NCBI GenBank assembly: GCA_030015575.1
Contig: JASDDO010000024.1
Span: 41,564,114 to 41,628,113, forward strand
Source: Agapanthus africanus
Lineage: Eukaryota > Streptophyta > Magnoliopsida > Asparagales > Amaryllidaceae
Reading direction: 5' to 3'
DNA: 64,000 nt
Shown here: piece by piece, positions 10,414 to 21,055 of the stretch
How the letters are laid out: each line of letters begins with the position of its first letter
Numbering within the stretch: position 1 is the stretch's first letter
Made by a program: the position numbers and the translations under genes
Notes under the pieces: model-generated
Told to the model about the DNA's origin: nothing
Databases searched by the model: none
The model's input: only the letters and a program-made list of their open reading frames with translations

Positions 10414-11453
10414 GAGAGTGTATTGGGTATTTCACCAGACAGCTTATTCCCCGACACATAGAATTCTTCGAGATTTTTCAAGTTACCAACTTCAAACGGA
10501 ACAGGGCCAACCAAAAAGTTATGAGAAAAGTTCATAAAGATACAAACGTGAAGATTTCCTACAAGCTCTTCAGGTATAGTACTCCTGAGTCTATTGCTAG
10601 AAAGATCCAATGCAAACATAAATTTCAGGTTCTCCAAACTTGAAGGTATGTTGCCTTCTAAGCTATTATCATTCAAATAGAGGGTGTTTAATTTAGTGGC
10701 ATTACTGAGAGAGGATGAAATATTCCCTGTTAATCGAGTATCAGAAAAATCTAGATACTCCAACATCTTAATCTTGCCGATATCTTCAGGAATATTACCA
10801 TCGATAAAGTTTCTCTGGATCTCCCATCTGTTTAAATTTACCACATTTCCGATCCCAAAAGGTATGCTCCCCAATATGTAATTGTACGCTAACGCTTGGG
10901 TTTGAAGTTCGGTGGAAAAGTTAGCAAGTGATTTCAGTAAAACACCCGTAAAGAAATTATCATCCAACTCAAATGTTTGTAAACGGCTGCAGTTGGTTAA
11001 AGCATAAAAAAATCGCCAATCCTCGGCAACATTTGCTTGCATTTGATTCTTTCCTAGATCAAAATAGGTGAGGTTTTGAAGCCTTCCTGCAGAGAAAGGA
11101 ACTTTTCCACTAAAGCTGTTAGCACCAAACTCAATCACCTCAAGCCCTGAATTATTGAACAGCAAATCTGGAATCGGGCCATCAAATTCGTTCAACGCAA
11201 GATAGAGGTATTTGAGACTGGAATGTTTAAATCGCATAGAAGACGGAAGTTTTCCATGCAATTTATTTTCAGAGACGCTGAATTGAATCAAGGACGAGAG
11301 ATTAAAAAGAGAAGAAAGATTTCCAAGAATAGGCAGGATCGCCCCTGTAATATTATTATTTTGAATACTAAGAGTTTCGAGTTTCGATAATGAGCTGAGC
11401 TCATTAGGAATTCTCCCCGTTAAAAAATTATTATTCAAGATAACTCTTATCAT
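10395..11453 (-). pseudogene. LRR receptor-like protein fragment
   Basis: This is an open frame of 352 codons with about 13 plant-type leucine-rich repeats (consensus LxxLxLxxNxLxGxIPxxL), for example LSGEIPNTL near the end and LTNCSRL mid-frame. It resembles the ectodomain of LRR receptor kinases of the EFR/Xa21 type. There is no signal peptide, transmembrane segment or kinase domain here. The last residues (SDDAQY and stop) come from the start of the LTR at 10413, so the LRR sequence is cut by the LTR insertion. The upstream end stops near 11460, where LINE sequence begins. It is a truncated host gene fragment. Confidence 0.75.
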
Positions 11454-11460
11454 TAAAGAT

Positions 11461-12093
11461 ATTAAATCAAGAAAATTTGCAACATTTGTTTATTGATAGT
11501 GATTTGGCTGAAGTATTATGGTCCAAGATTTCAATAGCATTTCAACTAAGTGCTGACAAGTGTGCTTGGAACACAGTTGTTGAGTGTTTTAATTTTTGGT
11601 ATGATAGCACTATTCTCAGTGTTATATCAAAATGGATTCCTCACTTACCGCTTTGGAATATTTGAAAGCAAAGGTGTACAACAAAAAATCAAGAGAATTC
11701 AGCTTCGACTGAAGCAGTTTGGCATAAATTTCTTTCTGATTTGAGGAGCCTGACAGTTATATACAAAAATTATGCTTTCTCTACTTCTAATACTGTTATC
11801 CTGGAAGCTTTATCTATAAATGATATTATGACACCAGCTCACAGAACAAAGCAAGTTATCACAACCAAATGGCTGTTACCCCCCTCAGGAAAATACAAGT
11901 TAAATACTGATGGTGCTCAGTCAGTTGAAACTAAAAATGCTGCTGGTGGAGCTGTGCTCAGGGATTCCAAGGGAGGGATTGCTTTTATAACAAATTTTTT
12001 CTATGGTCAATGTGAAATACTAGAAGCTGAAGCTATATTAGATGGGCTTTTGCAATGCTTTTACAAGCAAATAAATAATATAGAAGGGGAAAC
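11461..12093 (+). pseudogene. LINE (non-LTR) C-terminal RNase H-like fragment
   Basis: One plus-strand frame runs through this segment. It first shows the end of a zf-RVT-like region (HLFIDSDLAEVLWSKI), then an RNase H-like fold (RVT_3 type) with KLNTDGA, GGAVLRDSKGG and EAEAILDGLLQ, placing the catalytic Asp and Glu as expected. There is one in-frame TGA at 11663-11665. The fragment is cut at 12094 by the LTR of the right Tat-like element. It is a decayed end of a plant LINE or a related RNase H-like pseudogene. Confidence 0.7.
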
Positions 12094-12821
12094 TGATGAT
12101 GCTCTATATTGGCGATCTCCCGGATCAGGACACGTGGCAGATGACGTGTCCCAGAACTCAAAAGAAAGGGCCGCCCAGGTCACCCCTGTACCCGACCTGC
12201 AAACACAAGCTGGCTCTCCTCAGAGCCCCTGCAAATTGGCCTCCTCGGCCCCTCAGCTCGCCCCGAGCTACCACAAGACTAAGATGCCTCGGCCCTCCCA
12301 CTCGTTCTCGAGCTCTCCCGCCGAGGCCATCTTCCTCGGTCCCTCCGACCGACCAACTTCACCACTCACAGGCGTAACCGTCGCTCCACAAATCTCGCCA
12401 TGCACGGATTCTCCGCCGGCAACATCCCACGTTCCACGTCATCACGATCCCCATTAACGGACGATCCGCTTATTACGCGGGCGTGGCGTCGGGATCATAA
12501 CTGCCGGCAAGATTCTCGCGCCAGCTACTGCGTGCTGCCGACACTATATAAACCTCCACCACAGAGGGGGTAAAGTAAGCCAATTCTAATCCACTAAGCC
12601 GTTACTTTGCTCGGATCTTGTGCTAACTTGATCGTCGCTAACTTGATCGTCGGAGGGTCCTCGGTGGTACCAAACCATCCCGGGACTTCCTTGCAGGTAC
12701 TCGGCGCAAACTCCTCAAAACCACCAATCTCCTCAAAACCCATTAAAACCCACACGCAACAAGAGATCGCCTCCAAGATCCACCGGAAGATCGACGGAAG
12801 ACCCGAAAAGGACCTCCATCA
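12094..12821 (+). mobile_element. 5' LTR of right Tat-like element
   Basis: This 728-bp LTR starts TGATGATGCTC and ends CATCA, giving perfect 5-bp inverted termini. It is homologous to the LTR at 9684-10413 in reverse. A TATA box (CTATATAAA) is at 12544-12552, and a primer site follows. Together with the left LTR it forms a head-to-head pair flanking 1.68 kb. Confidence 0.8.
12544..12552 (+). promoter_or_regulatory. TATA box of right Tat-like 5' LTR
   Basis: CTATATAAA is conserved in the opposing left LTR. The expected transcript would start about 30 bp downstream and read into gag. Confidence 0.6.
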
Positions 12822-12823
12822 GC

Positions 12824-12841
12824 TGGCGCCGTCTGTGGGAA
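12824..12841 (+). other. Primer binding site, right Tat-like element
   Basis: TGGCGCCGTCTGTGGGAA begins two bases after the LTR and carries the CCA-complement TGG. It matches a primer site often seen in Tat-clade elements. Confidence 0.7.
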
Positions 12842-12887
12842 ACTAAACTCCACAAAAAATAAAGTTGGCCTTCCGATCTCCATCCAC

Positions 12888-14569
12888 ATGGCATGCGATC
12901 ACCCTGAAGATCCAGGTACCAGCCGCTGCCTCCCCCTCAGCGGAGGCGTGGATGAACCCCCTCCGGCGACCGTCATCAACGCCCTCGGGGGCCGAATTGA
13001 CCAACTACAGTCCATCGTGGAGGCGCTCGTCCACATCCAAACGGCCGGGTCAGGGCCCAAGATCGCCGCTCCTCCGCCTCCAGAAGAATCTGCCCTCGTC
13101 GGCATGGCTGACCACCGGCAGGCTACGTCCCGTGGCCACAGATCTCACTGGCCGATACTCTCTGAGGCCCGCTGGGCGCCCCACAGCTCCACATCAAGAT
13201 CCGCCGCCAGAGCGCCTCGCCTCGAGCTTCCTCGCGACCCTCACTCTCCGGAGGAGATGTCGGTCACCTCGCCTGTCCCCAGGCATGACCGATACCCCCT
13301 CCCTTGACGGGGTCGCGCAGAAGGGGCTCTCCACGGCGGCTCGAAGGCCACCTCGCCCGGGGATCTGAGGAACCTCATCAAGAGGAACCGAGGCCGCGCC
13401 CAGACGCAGATCTCCCACAGCAGAGGCCAGGGATCACAAGGCGCCGAATCCTCGGGGTACCACGGTCGACTCGACGCCCTCGAGAAGAAGATCGAGGGCA
13501 TACGCCGAGAAGGTCACCTCTCGGGTGACGGGGCTAAGTATGCCGCCGACTCGCTCACCAAGCCTTTTACCGAGGGATTGCTCGCTGTTCACGTCTCCTT
13601 GTGCAACAAGCCCCCGAAGGTCTCTCCGTTCGACAGGAAAACCGACCCGCGGGGATGAGCTTCCAGGACCATTCCGACGCCGCCCAGTGCAGAGCCTTCC
13701 TAGCCACCTTCATCCGCTCTGGTCGGGACTGGTTCCGAGGACTCGAGCATCGCCCAATCTCGACCTTTGACGAGCTGGTTACTCAGTTCCTCGGCCACTT
13801 CGTCGGGAACCGTCGGCAGAAGCGCACGGTCGACTACCTCTTCACAATTAAAAGCGGGGACAAGGAGACATTCAAAACTTACGTCAACCGCTTCTACAAC
13901 GTCCTCCTCGAGGTCCCCGAGCACCAGGACGAGACCGTCATCACGGCGCTCAGATCTGGTCTTAGACACAAGGAGTGGTTGCGCTCCTTTGCATTGGCGC
14001 GGCCTAAGACCATGGCCAAGGTCAAGACATGGACCGAGCGCGAGGTCCAGCTCGAGTCCGAGATGAACGTGAACCTCCCTCGAGCAGAATGGTCCGGCCA
14101 GAGGAAGAGGGCTAGGGAAGAGAGGCCGGAGCGTCAGCAGCCCTATCACCCGAAGTTCCAGGAGTACACCCCGCTCAACGTCTCCCTCGCAGTGTTACTA
14201 GAGAAGGCCCAGGGCGAGGGGTTCTTCATGTTCCTTCCAATCCCGCGTCAGGCCTCGAAGCGAACCCGGGGCCCCTACTGCGCCTTCCACCGGACGCTGG
14301 GCTACGCCACGGAGGATTGTAAGCAACTCCGGGACTACATCGAGGAGCTCATCCGATCAGGGCACCTCGCCGCCTACTTGAGGGATATGCGGCAGGCCGA
14401 CCGAGAGCAGGAGCAGCGTCCCCCTCCCGCTGAGCTGACCATCGGCCAGATCATGCTCGTTTCGGCAGATGACCAGTCCGGCGCCCAGGGAGCCCCATAC
14501 CCGGTGCCGAGCACGGAGACCAACAAGCCTCCGGGGATCTCGGGCCATGCTAATAAGGTCATCTATTAG
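12888..14569 (+). pseudogene. gag: Tat-type gag
   Basis: The structural capsid/nucleocapsid protein of a Ty3/gypsy element. The N-terminal part (12888-13307) is in one frame and ends in a stop near 13306. A coiled segment follows in the same frame (13362-13657). A shift near 13650 leads to the capsid domain (13657-14100) with DWFRGLEHRPISTFDELVTQ and the following helix set. The C-terminal Tat-type finger is at about 14275-14380: C-A-F-H then GYATEDC, where Tyr replaces the usual His of GHxTxxC. The stop is at 14567-14569. No protease, RT or integrase follows, so the element was non-autonomous. Confidence 0.75.
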
Positions 14570-15486
14570 CATGTACTTTTTTAAGGGCAATGTAAACTCT
14601 TCTTAGGGTCTGCTGTTAATTTAATAAAAAATCAATAGAACATTGCGAAAAAGAAGGAAATGTCTTATTTATTCAAAAAGGTATTATGGACTCCTCAGCC
14701 ATACATACAAAAAGAAAAAGAAAATTACAACAGCAGCAGGGGAAGGGGTGCAGAGAGCACTGCTCATGGTACTCAGTAAAGATCTCCGCCAGCCGAGGCC
14801 TCGCGAGATCCAGCCTCTGCCTTCGATTCACCCCGCGCGCGTTGACCTCGAGCCTCAGTTCGTAACACTCACAGACGAGTGCCACCGAGCGAGCCAGCCG
14901 ACCCATGAAGATCAGGCCGAAGCACCTCAGAGACCGCAGCTTGCCCACGGCCTCGTCGTAGAGCTGCTCAGACAGAGGGCTGTAAAGTCCCGGCGACGCC
15001 CTCCAGATGGAGTACATCAACCGCTGCAGCAGAGGGGAGCGCTGGGAGAGCAGCCGGCCGAAGTGGTCTTCGATGCTTGTTAAGTTGATAAAACTGCACA
15101 TTTGTTATTACATTTTTCCTACCATTTCCATATTAAAATGGTCTTTATTATAATATATCATACATATGAGGGTTTATGTGTAAAAATACTATTTTCCATG
15201 TGTTGATATATTATAATTAGCATTTGGTAGGAAAATTTATATAATATTATTGACTTAATCCTAGTAGAACTAAGTCTACTAAATAAGTTATTGTGCAGAA
15301 TTTTTCCAAGACTAAAATCAAGGAAATCAAGTTGTTGAAGAAAACTTGCCTAATTAATAAAACAAAACTTGGAAACCAAGTCTGGCAGCAACTACGAGAA
15401 GATTTCCAAATTCTGAAGGTTCCAGAGATTCACACGTGTCATGATAAGAAATCCCACAAAAAGAAAATCAAAGGATGAGATCTTCT

Positions 15487-15535
15487 GGCCGCGGATCCGC
15501 GGCCAGAGCCCCTTGATGCCGCGGATCCGCCGCGG
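15487..15535. promoter_or_regulatory. Paired GC palindromes upstream of TATA, 5' LTR 1
   Basis: GGCCGCGGATCCGCGGCC at 15487-15504 and a related copy at 15518-15535 are separated by 13 bp, about 90 bp before the TATA box. The same layout occurs in Athila-type element 2, which suggests a promoter element. Confidence 0.55.
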
Positions 15536-15622
15536 ATCTGAGAGGTTGGAAGCTGAGATTTTTTGGGGTGAATCTTTACTGATTGCTTCCAAATTAGGAA
15601 GCTAAGTTTCTAGCTTTTGGAG

Positions 15623-15629
15623 TATAAAT
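15623..15629 (+). promoter_or_regulatory. TATA box, 5' LTR 1
   Basis: TATAAAT in the context GGAGTATAAATATGG. It is also conserved in the 3' LTR near 25007. Confidence 0.65.
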
Positions 15630-16516
15630 ATGGACTGAGAGCCTCTTGGAAAAATCATCAAGTCGACGCGATCACGAAGTCCAAGACGGCTCACGCATCC
15701 AGACTGATCATCAATGGTTCATCTACCTCTTTGGAAGAGATCGAGAAGCAAACTAGTCTTTGTAATCATTTTCTAAGGAATCAAAGTGTAATGAATATTG
15801 TTGATTAATAAAGGTAGCTTTCTTTTTCTTATTCTATTTCTTCGTAGTTTAATTATGCAATTTCTCTCCATCTCTTTTTCTCCCAACATGCGCGAGTAAT
15901 TCTCCGCTTGTTAGGGTTCGTAGGATTAGGATAGGCTAATGGATGATGAACATCTCTAAACTCTTTTTAAGTCCTATAAAGTTTATGAACTTTATCAAAA
16001 GAATCATTAACATTCTAATCGGGCGCGCTAACAATTCTTTGTTAGTCCCGACCGCGATTAGAGATTAGATTAATGATTGTTTTGGTAAATGCTAGATATG
16101 AACGAAGTTCCGTGTCGAGATAAGGGTTAAGAGTGGGATTCCTTTTCCCTCCAGAAACCCTAATCTACACGCATCACTGTCGTTCTAGTTTTAAATCTAT
16201 TAAAGGATAAAAATGGTAACTTTTAATTAATCGTCCATAACTACTAAATCCTAACGAACCCTACAAGCCCCCTTATTATATTAACTACATCCTTAAATAA
16301 TCTAGATCTATATATTTTGTATTCTTGCTTAACGTAGATCTAGAAACCTTTTCACAAAATTCTTTATTCCTCCTCTCTTTTTCAACACATCTAAAGTAAG
16401 AGTAAAAGGTTCCACGTTTCCCAGAGGACGACTCGTACTCACCTCGGTCTAGCTACACGCGACACCGTTCTGATTGCGGTTAATTACTACAAACACACTC
16501 TTTCGAACCAATCAAA

Positions 16517-16534
16517 TGGCGCCGTTGCCGGGGA
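16517..16534 (+). other. Primer binding site (tRNA-Asp), element 1
   Basis: TGGCGCCGTTGCCGGGGA is complementary to the 3' end of plant tRNA-Asp(GTC). It starts two bases after the LTR. This primer is typical of Athila elements. Confidence 0.9.
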
Positions 16535-17491
16535 TACGTGCGTAATTTTTTTATTCTTACTATTTGTGTTGAATTCTTAGACGATTCATATCATTATTAA
16601 CACAAAACTCCAAATTGCATATTTAACGATTTGTGTGTGAATTTTGCAAGGAGATCTGAAGTCACAGACTTGAGGAAAACAGAAGACAGAGACATTCTTA
16701 GAGATCCAGAGGAGTACAGGAGGCCAAAGAAAAATTTTCATCGCCTGATCCCTCCACTTCGCAGCGAAACCGCGGCACGAAGGCACTTTAGGCGGCGGAA
16801 ACGCGGCTTAACTAAGGGATCTAGGGTTTAAACTTCTCTGGTGTCTTTCTTAACTCCTTCTTTCTCCTCTCAAATCCAATAAAATCTATTTTCTGCAGGA
16901 TTCTTTGCAAAATAGCGCCGCTCAAAAATCTTTTTGCAAAAGTTTTGTGATTGGTTTTGTTTTGCATATTTTAATACGGACTTTAAGGGGCAAAGACCAA
17001 ATCAAGATTAGGTGGGGATTTCATCACCCTTCCTAAGCCCCACAAATCACAAAACGAGCATCCGCATCAACCCTACATTAATTTAAAAAATATCTAGACC
17101 AGACTCTAAGAACTGTCGCGCTCATTAAGGACAGAGAAAGGTCGTGGGTAATCTATCACTTATCCGCATTACTTTTGTGGTGCCTAGGCAAGTGTGTCTA
17201 AGGCAAGTGGTTTACTTAATTAGGCCCGCTATTTTCGGTGATTCGTATAGCGGATACCTCCCACTTACCTGGCACTTACCTGGCCACAAGAGTAGTAAAG
17301 AGGTGGTAGAGGATTGATCCTACGGCTTGTCCTTTGGAAGTCTAGGAGCGGTCTAGAGACTGGTCCTAGGTAACCTTAGTTCTAGGGTTGTTTATGCATT
17401 TTAGAGTGATTTGTCTTGAGTCCCACTTTTACAAAATAAACCAATTTTAAATCACACACACGCTGCCACTTGCATTAAACCCGCTTAGTGC
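16535..17491 (+). other. Untranslated leader of element 1
   Basis: About 0.95 kb lies between the primer site and gag. No long reading frame is present. It holds the conserved stem motif at 17184-17283 and probably packaging or dimerisation signals (inference). Confidence 0.6.
17184..17283 (+). other. Leader stem motif, element 1
   Basis: Two AGGCAAGTG copies (17186-17194 and 17201-17209) face a doubled CACTTACCTGG (17262-17283). The arms are complementary apart from one C/A position. The motif is shared with element 2 and the 5449-8548 LTR. Confidence 0.6.
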
Positions 17492-19135
17492 ATGCTCGGC
17501 TGGACACGGGATCCTAGTGCCCGTCTTGTCCGCGTTCCTGCTATCGACGCCGAAGTCGGTACTTCTTCATCTTCTTTTCCCCCACCACACACCATGACCG
17601 AGATGGACGGAACTCCATCAGATTATACCACCACGCTGCCATCGCCCGTAGGTGCGCAGAATCCACCGCGCATCTCTCTCCAAGAGAGATGTTATCCTAT
17701 CCGTGGTCCTCTTCCTACTTGTCTATCTCTTCCACCAGCTAACGGGGATAATTTCGAAATTAAACTCCACTACATCAATCTGCTGCCCAAATTTCACGGG
17801 CTTGAGTCGGATGACGCATACGTTTTCATCACCAAATTCGAAAACGTATGCGCAATGATGGGTACTTCACAGTTGATTGTCGATGCTATGTGCTTGCGTC
17901 TTCTCCCATTCACACTGTGCGACTTGGCAGAAAAATGGCTTTACAATACTGCCGCACACTCTATCACTAATTGGGATGAATTCGTCATAGCATTTCTTAA
18001 GAAATTTTACCCAGACCATAAGACTGCCCGTGTTAGGAGCGAGATCAACCAGTTCACCCAGCTTCCCAATGAACCCTTTTGGAAGTGCTTTAAACGTTTC
18101 AAGGATCTGCTTGTCCAATGTCCTCATCATGGAATGAATAGATGGGATTTATGTCGGATTATATATGAGGGCTTAATCCAGCGACAAAGCAGATGCTTGA
18201 AACAATGTGTCAATGCAATTTCATGTCTAAAGATGACGGTGAAGCTTGGAAGTATCTGGAAGACCGCTGAAAACACTTTGCAGTGGGAAAGCGTAAGACC
18301 ACCTTCATCTAGGGGAGGTATTCATCAGCTCGATGTTTCCATCGCAGTAAAAGCCGAAATGGCAGCGATGCAGAAGAAACTCGACGCTATTGAGAACAGA
18401 TTCTCACCAGTCTCCCTAAATCAGGTTAGGCTTCCCAAAACCGTCTGTGGTTGCTGTTCAGATCTTTCATACTTAACGGAAGAATGTCCTATGAATGCAC
18501 CGTTTCAAGGTCACGAGCAAACTAATGCTGCTTTTCAGCAGCGACCTAGAAACGATCCTTATTCTTCCACGTACAATCAAGGATGGAGGAATCATCCTAA
18601 CTTTGCTTGGAACCAAAACCAACAAAGCAATTATCAAAGACCTCTTCCACAGCAACCACAACCACAAAGTCAGCTCCCCTTTCAGTCACAAAATTTCCAA
18701 AATCCGGCCAACACTTCTACACCACAAGTGGCCGGTACTGACAACTCTTCACTTGCACAAACTTTGGATTTGTTCATGAAACATTCCATGCAATTGTCGG
18801 CTCAGATGAAGTCTTCTATTGATACCATACAGAAAAACTCTGCCTCCCATGGTGAGAGTATTAAATCAATAGAAAACCAAATTGCACAGTTAAATGCCGC
18901 AATGAGTGCGAGAGAGAAAGGAAAACTCCCATCTCAACCCCTACCGAATCCTGGCCATTCACAAAGTCATAATGTGAATGCCATTACTACGTTGAGATCA
19001 GGGAGAGTGCAGAATAACCGAGTGGGTGGGAAATTTGATGCTAGTGACACATTTGATACCCCAGCTTCTTCTTCTTCTTCCCCTAATTCGTCTAGTCTCC
19101 CACCCTCATCCGAGCCTATTCTCCGTTTTCCCTAA
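17492..19135 (+). pseudogene. gag: Athila-type gag (547 codons)
   Basis: The capsid and nucleocapsid precursor. A low-complexity N-terminus (to about residue 60) is followed by a Retrotrans_gag capsid domain (about residues 85-260) with FHGLESDDAYVF, AEKWLYNTAAHSI and FLKKFYPDHKTARVRSEI. The zinc knuckle at about residues 310-325 reads C-x2-C-x4-Y-x4-C; the usual His is Tyr, whereas element 2 keeps His. A Gln/Pro/Asn-rich region and a Ser-rich tail follow. It ends in TAA at 19133-19135; element 2 has Lys at the matching codon, so this stop is probably a mutation and the frame continues as gag-pol. Confidence 0.85.
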
Positions 19136-19747
19136 GGCTCGAACATTTCACCAAATCTATCTAAGTCGATTCCCACTCCAATTTTGGGATCGAATCCGTC
19201 CCCACAGTCTTCTCCAAAAACGTTGGACCCAAAACTTATTGATCGTGCTCCATTTCCAAACAGATTAAGGGCCAACAGACCTAACCCGCAAATGGAGAAG
19301 ATTGTGAAAATGTTTAAGCAAGTTAGCGTGAATATTCCTCTCCTAGATGCTATTCAACAAGTCTCATCTTATTCAAGAATCCTTAAAGACTTGTGCACTA
19401 GGAAGAGAAAAACTCAAGTTCCTAAGAAGGTTTTCATGATGAGTAATGTTAGCACCGCTTTTACCCAACAAATACCAAAGAAACGTAAGAACCCCGGCTG
19501 TCCCACAATCTCTATTTCTATTGGGGGTAAAAATATTAATCGTGCTTTACTCGATCTAGGCGCTAGCGTTAACTTGCTTCCTTATTCGGTATACGAGCAG
19601 TTAGGAATTGGAGAGTTAAAACCCGTCTATTGTACTCTCCATATGGCAGACCGATCTATCACCAAACCTCGGGGCGAACTAGAGGATGTGTTAATTAAAG
19701 TCGGGGAATTCATATTTCCCGTGGACTTTATTGTTTTAGATACATAA
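19136..19747 (+). pseudogene. Athila-type protease region
   Basis: In the same frame as gag. The retropepsin core DLGASVNLLP at about 19553-19582 is the plant variant of D-S/T-G. Just upstream are segments with KKVFMMSNVSTAF and NPGCPTISISIGGKNINRAL. The TAA at 19745-19747 stands where Gln is expected before P-V-A-N-P, a C-to-T change. The domain normally cleaves the gag-pol polyprotein in the particle. Confidence 0.85.
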
Positions 19748-19750
19748 CCT

Positions 19751-21055
19751 GTGGCAAACCCACGCAATCAAATCCCGGTGATACTTGGGCGACCCTTCCT
19801 AGCAACTTCTAACGCTGTAATTAATTGTCGTAACGGTTCTATGAACTTATCCTTCGGGAAAATGACAATTGAGCTTAATATTTACAGGCTAGGAAGTCAG
19901 CCATCAGAACCTTCTGCTCATTTGCTGGATGTTTGTTCCATCCACGAGATAGCTTCCGAAAGCTGCATGGATGAGGAACTTTGCTTTGATGTTCTCGACA
20001 ACACTAATGAGACATCGTTTGATCTTGCACCACTTCACAGTGAGGATATGTTCAATGAGTCCGACCTTGAGATTGAACCCGTTGACTCGTTGCAAAAGTC
20101 AGCAGCACTTTCCGAGTCAATATCTTATGCAAGTTTTGAACCTCTTAGGGAGTCCGAATATCATTCCCTTATCCCACCTTCTATTGTCTCTCCGCCAATT
20201 CTTGATCTCAAACCGCTACCTTCTCATCTTAAATATGCATATTTAGGAGAGAATGAGACTTTGCCAGTGATTATATCCGCTTCTCTAGCCTTAGAGCAAG
20301 AGAATGCACTTTTGGCAGTGTTGAGATCGAATCGGAAAGCATTTGGTTGGACAATGGCCGACATCAAAGGGATTAGTCCCTTAATTGTTGAACATAACAT
20401 ACATCTGATGGATGAAGCCAAACCAACCCGAGACCCACAAAGACGGTTAAATCCCGTTATGAAGGAGGCGGTAAAGAAAGAAATCGTCAAGTGCCTTGAT
20501 AGTGGAATAATTTACCCCATATCTGATAGCCAATGGGTAAGTCCAATTCATGTGGTCCCTAAAAAGTCTGGCATCACGGTCATCACTAATGAGGCTAATG
20601 AGTTAATCCAAACACGCACCCAAACTGGGTGGCGCGTATGTATTGATTACAGGAAACTCAACGCCACGACGAGGAAAGATCACTTCCCTCTACCTTTCAT
20701 TGACCAGATGTTAGAACGATTAGCGGGACACGAATACTACCGTTTCTTGGACGGATACTCTGGCTATAACCAGGTCCCCATCGTCGAAAAGGATCAAGAT
20801 AAAACCACATTTACTTGTCCTTTCGGAACTTTTGCTTATAGACGCATGCCCTTTGGGTTATGCAACGCTCCCGCTACATTTCAGCGGTGCATGATGGGGA
20901 TATTTTCAGATATGGTGGAAAATTTTCTAGAAATCTTTATGGACGATTTCTCCATTTTTGGGGACTCCTTTGAGGACTGCCTTCGTAATCTTGACGCGGT
21001 TGTTACCCGCTGTAAGGATAAGAACTTGACTTTGAATTAGGAAAAATGCCATTTT
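19751..21055 (+). pseudogene. pol: Athila-type reverse transcriptase, N-terminal part
   Basis: The reading frame continues to a TAG at 21038-21040, where Trp is expected in L-N-W-E-K. Visible RT motifs in order are [48 protein letters not shown] and the catalytic [12 protein letters not shown] at about 20936-20971. The upstream stretch (19751-20400) links protease to RT. RT copies the RNA to DNA in the cytoplasmic particle. Stop type: TGG to TAG, a G-to-A change. Confidence 0.9.

Larger units (their letters stand above)
15078..16514 (+). repeat. 5' LTR of Athila-type element 1
   Basis: TGTT...AATCA, 1437 bp. It contains paired GC palindromes at 15487-15535 and a TATA box at 15623-15629. Confidence 0.9.

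Noticed and set aside
12865-13770. Alternative long frames overlapping gag (for example 12865-13368)
   Set aside because: GC-rich sequence leaves several frames open; only the gag frames show family motifs.
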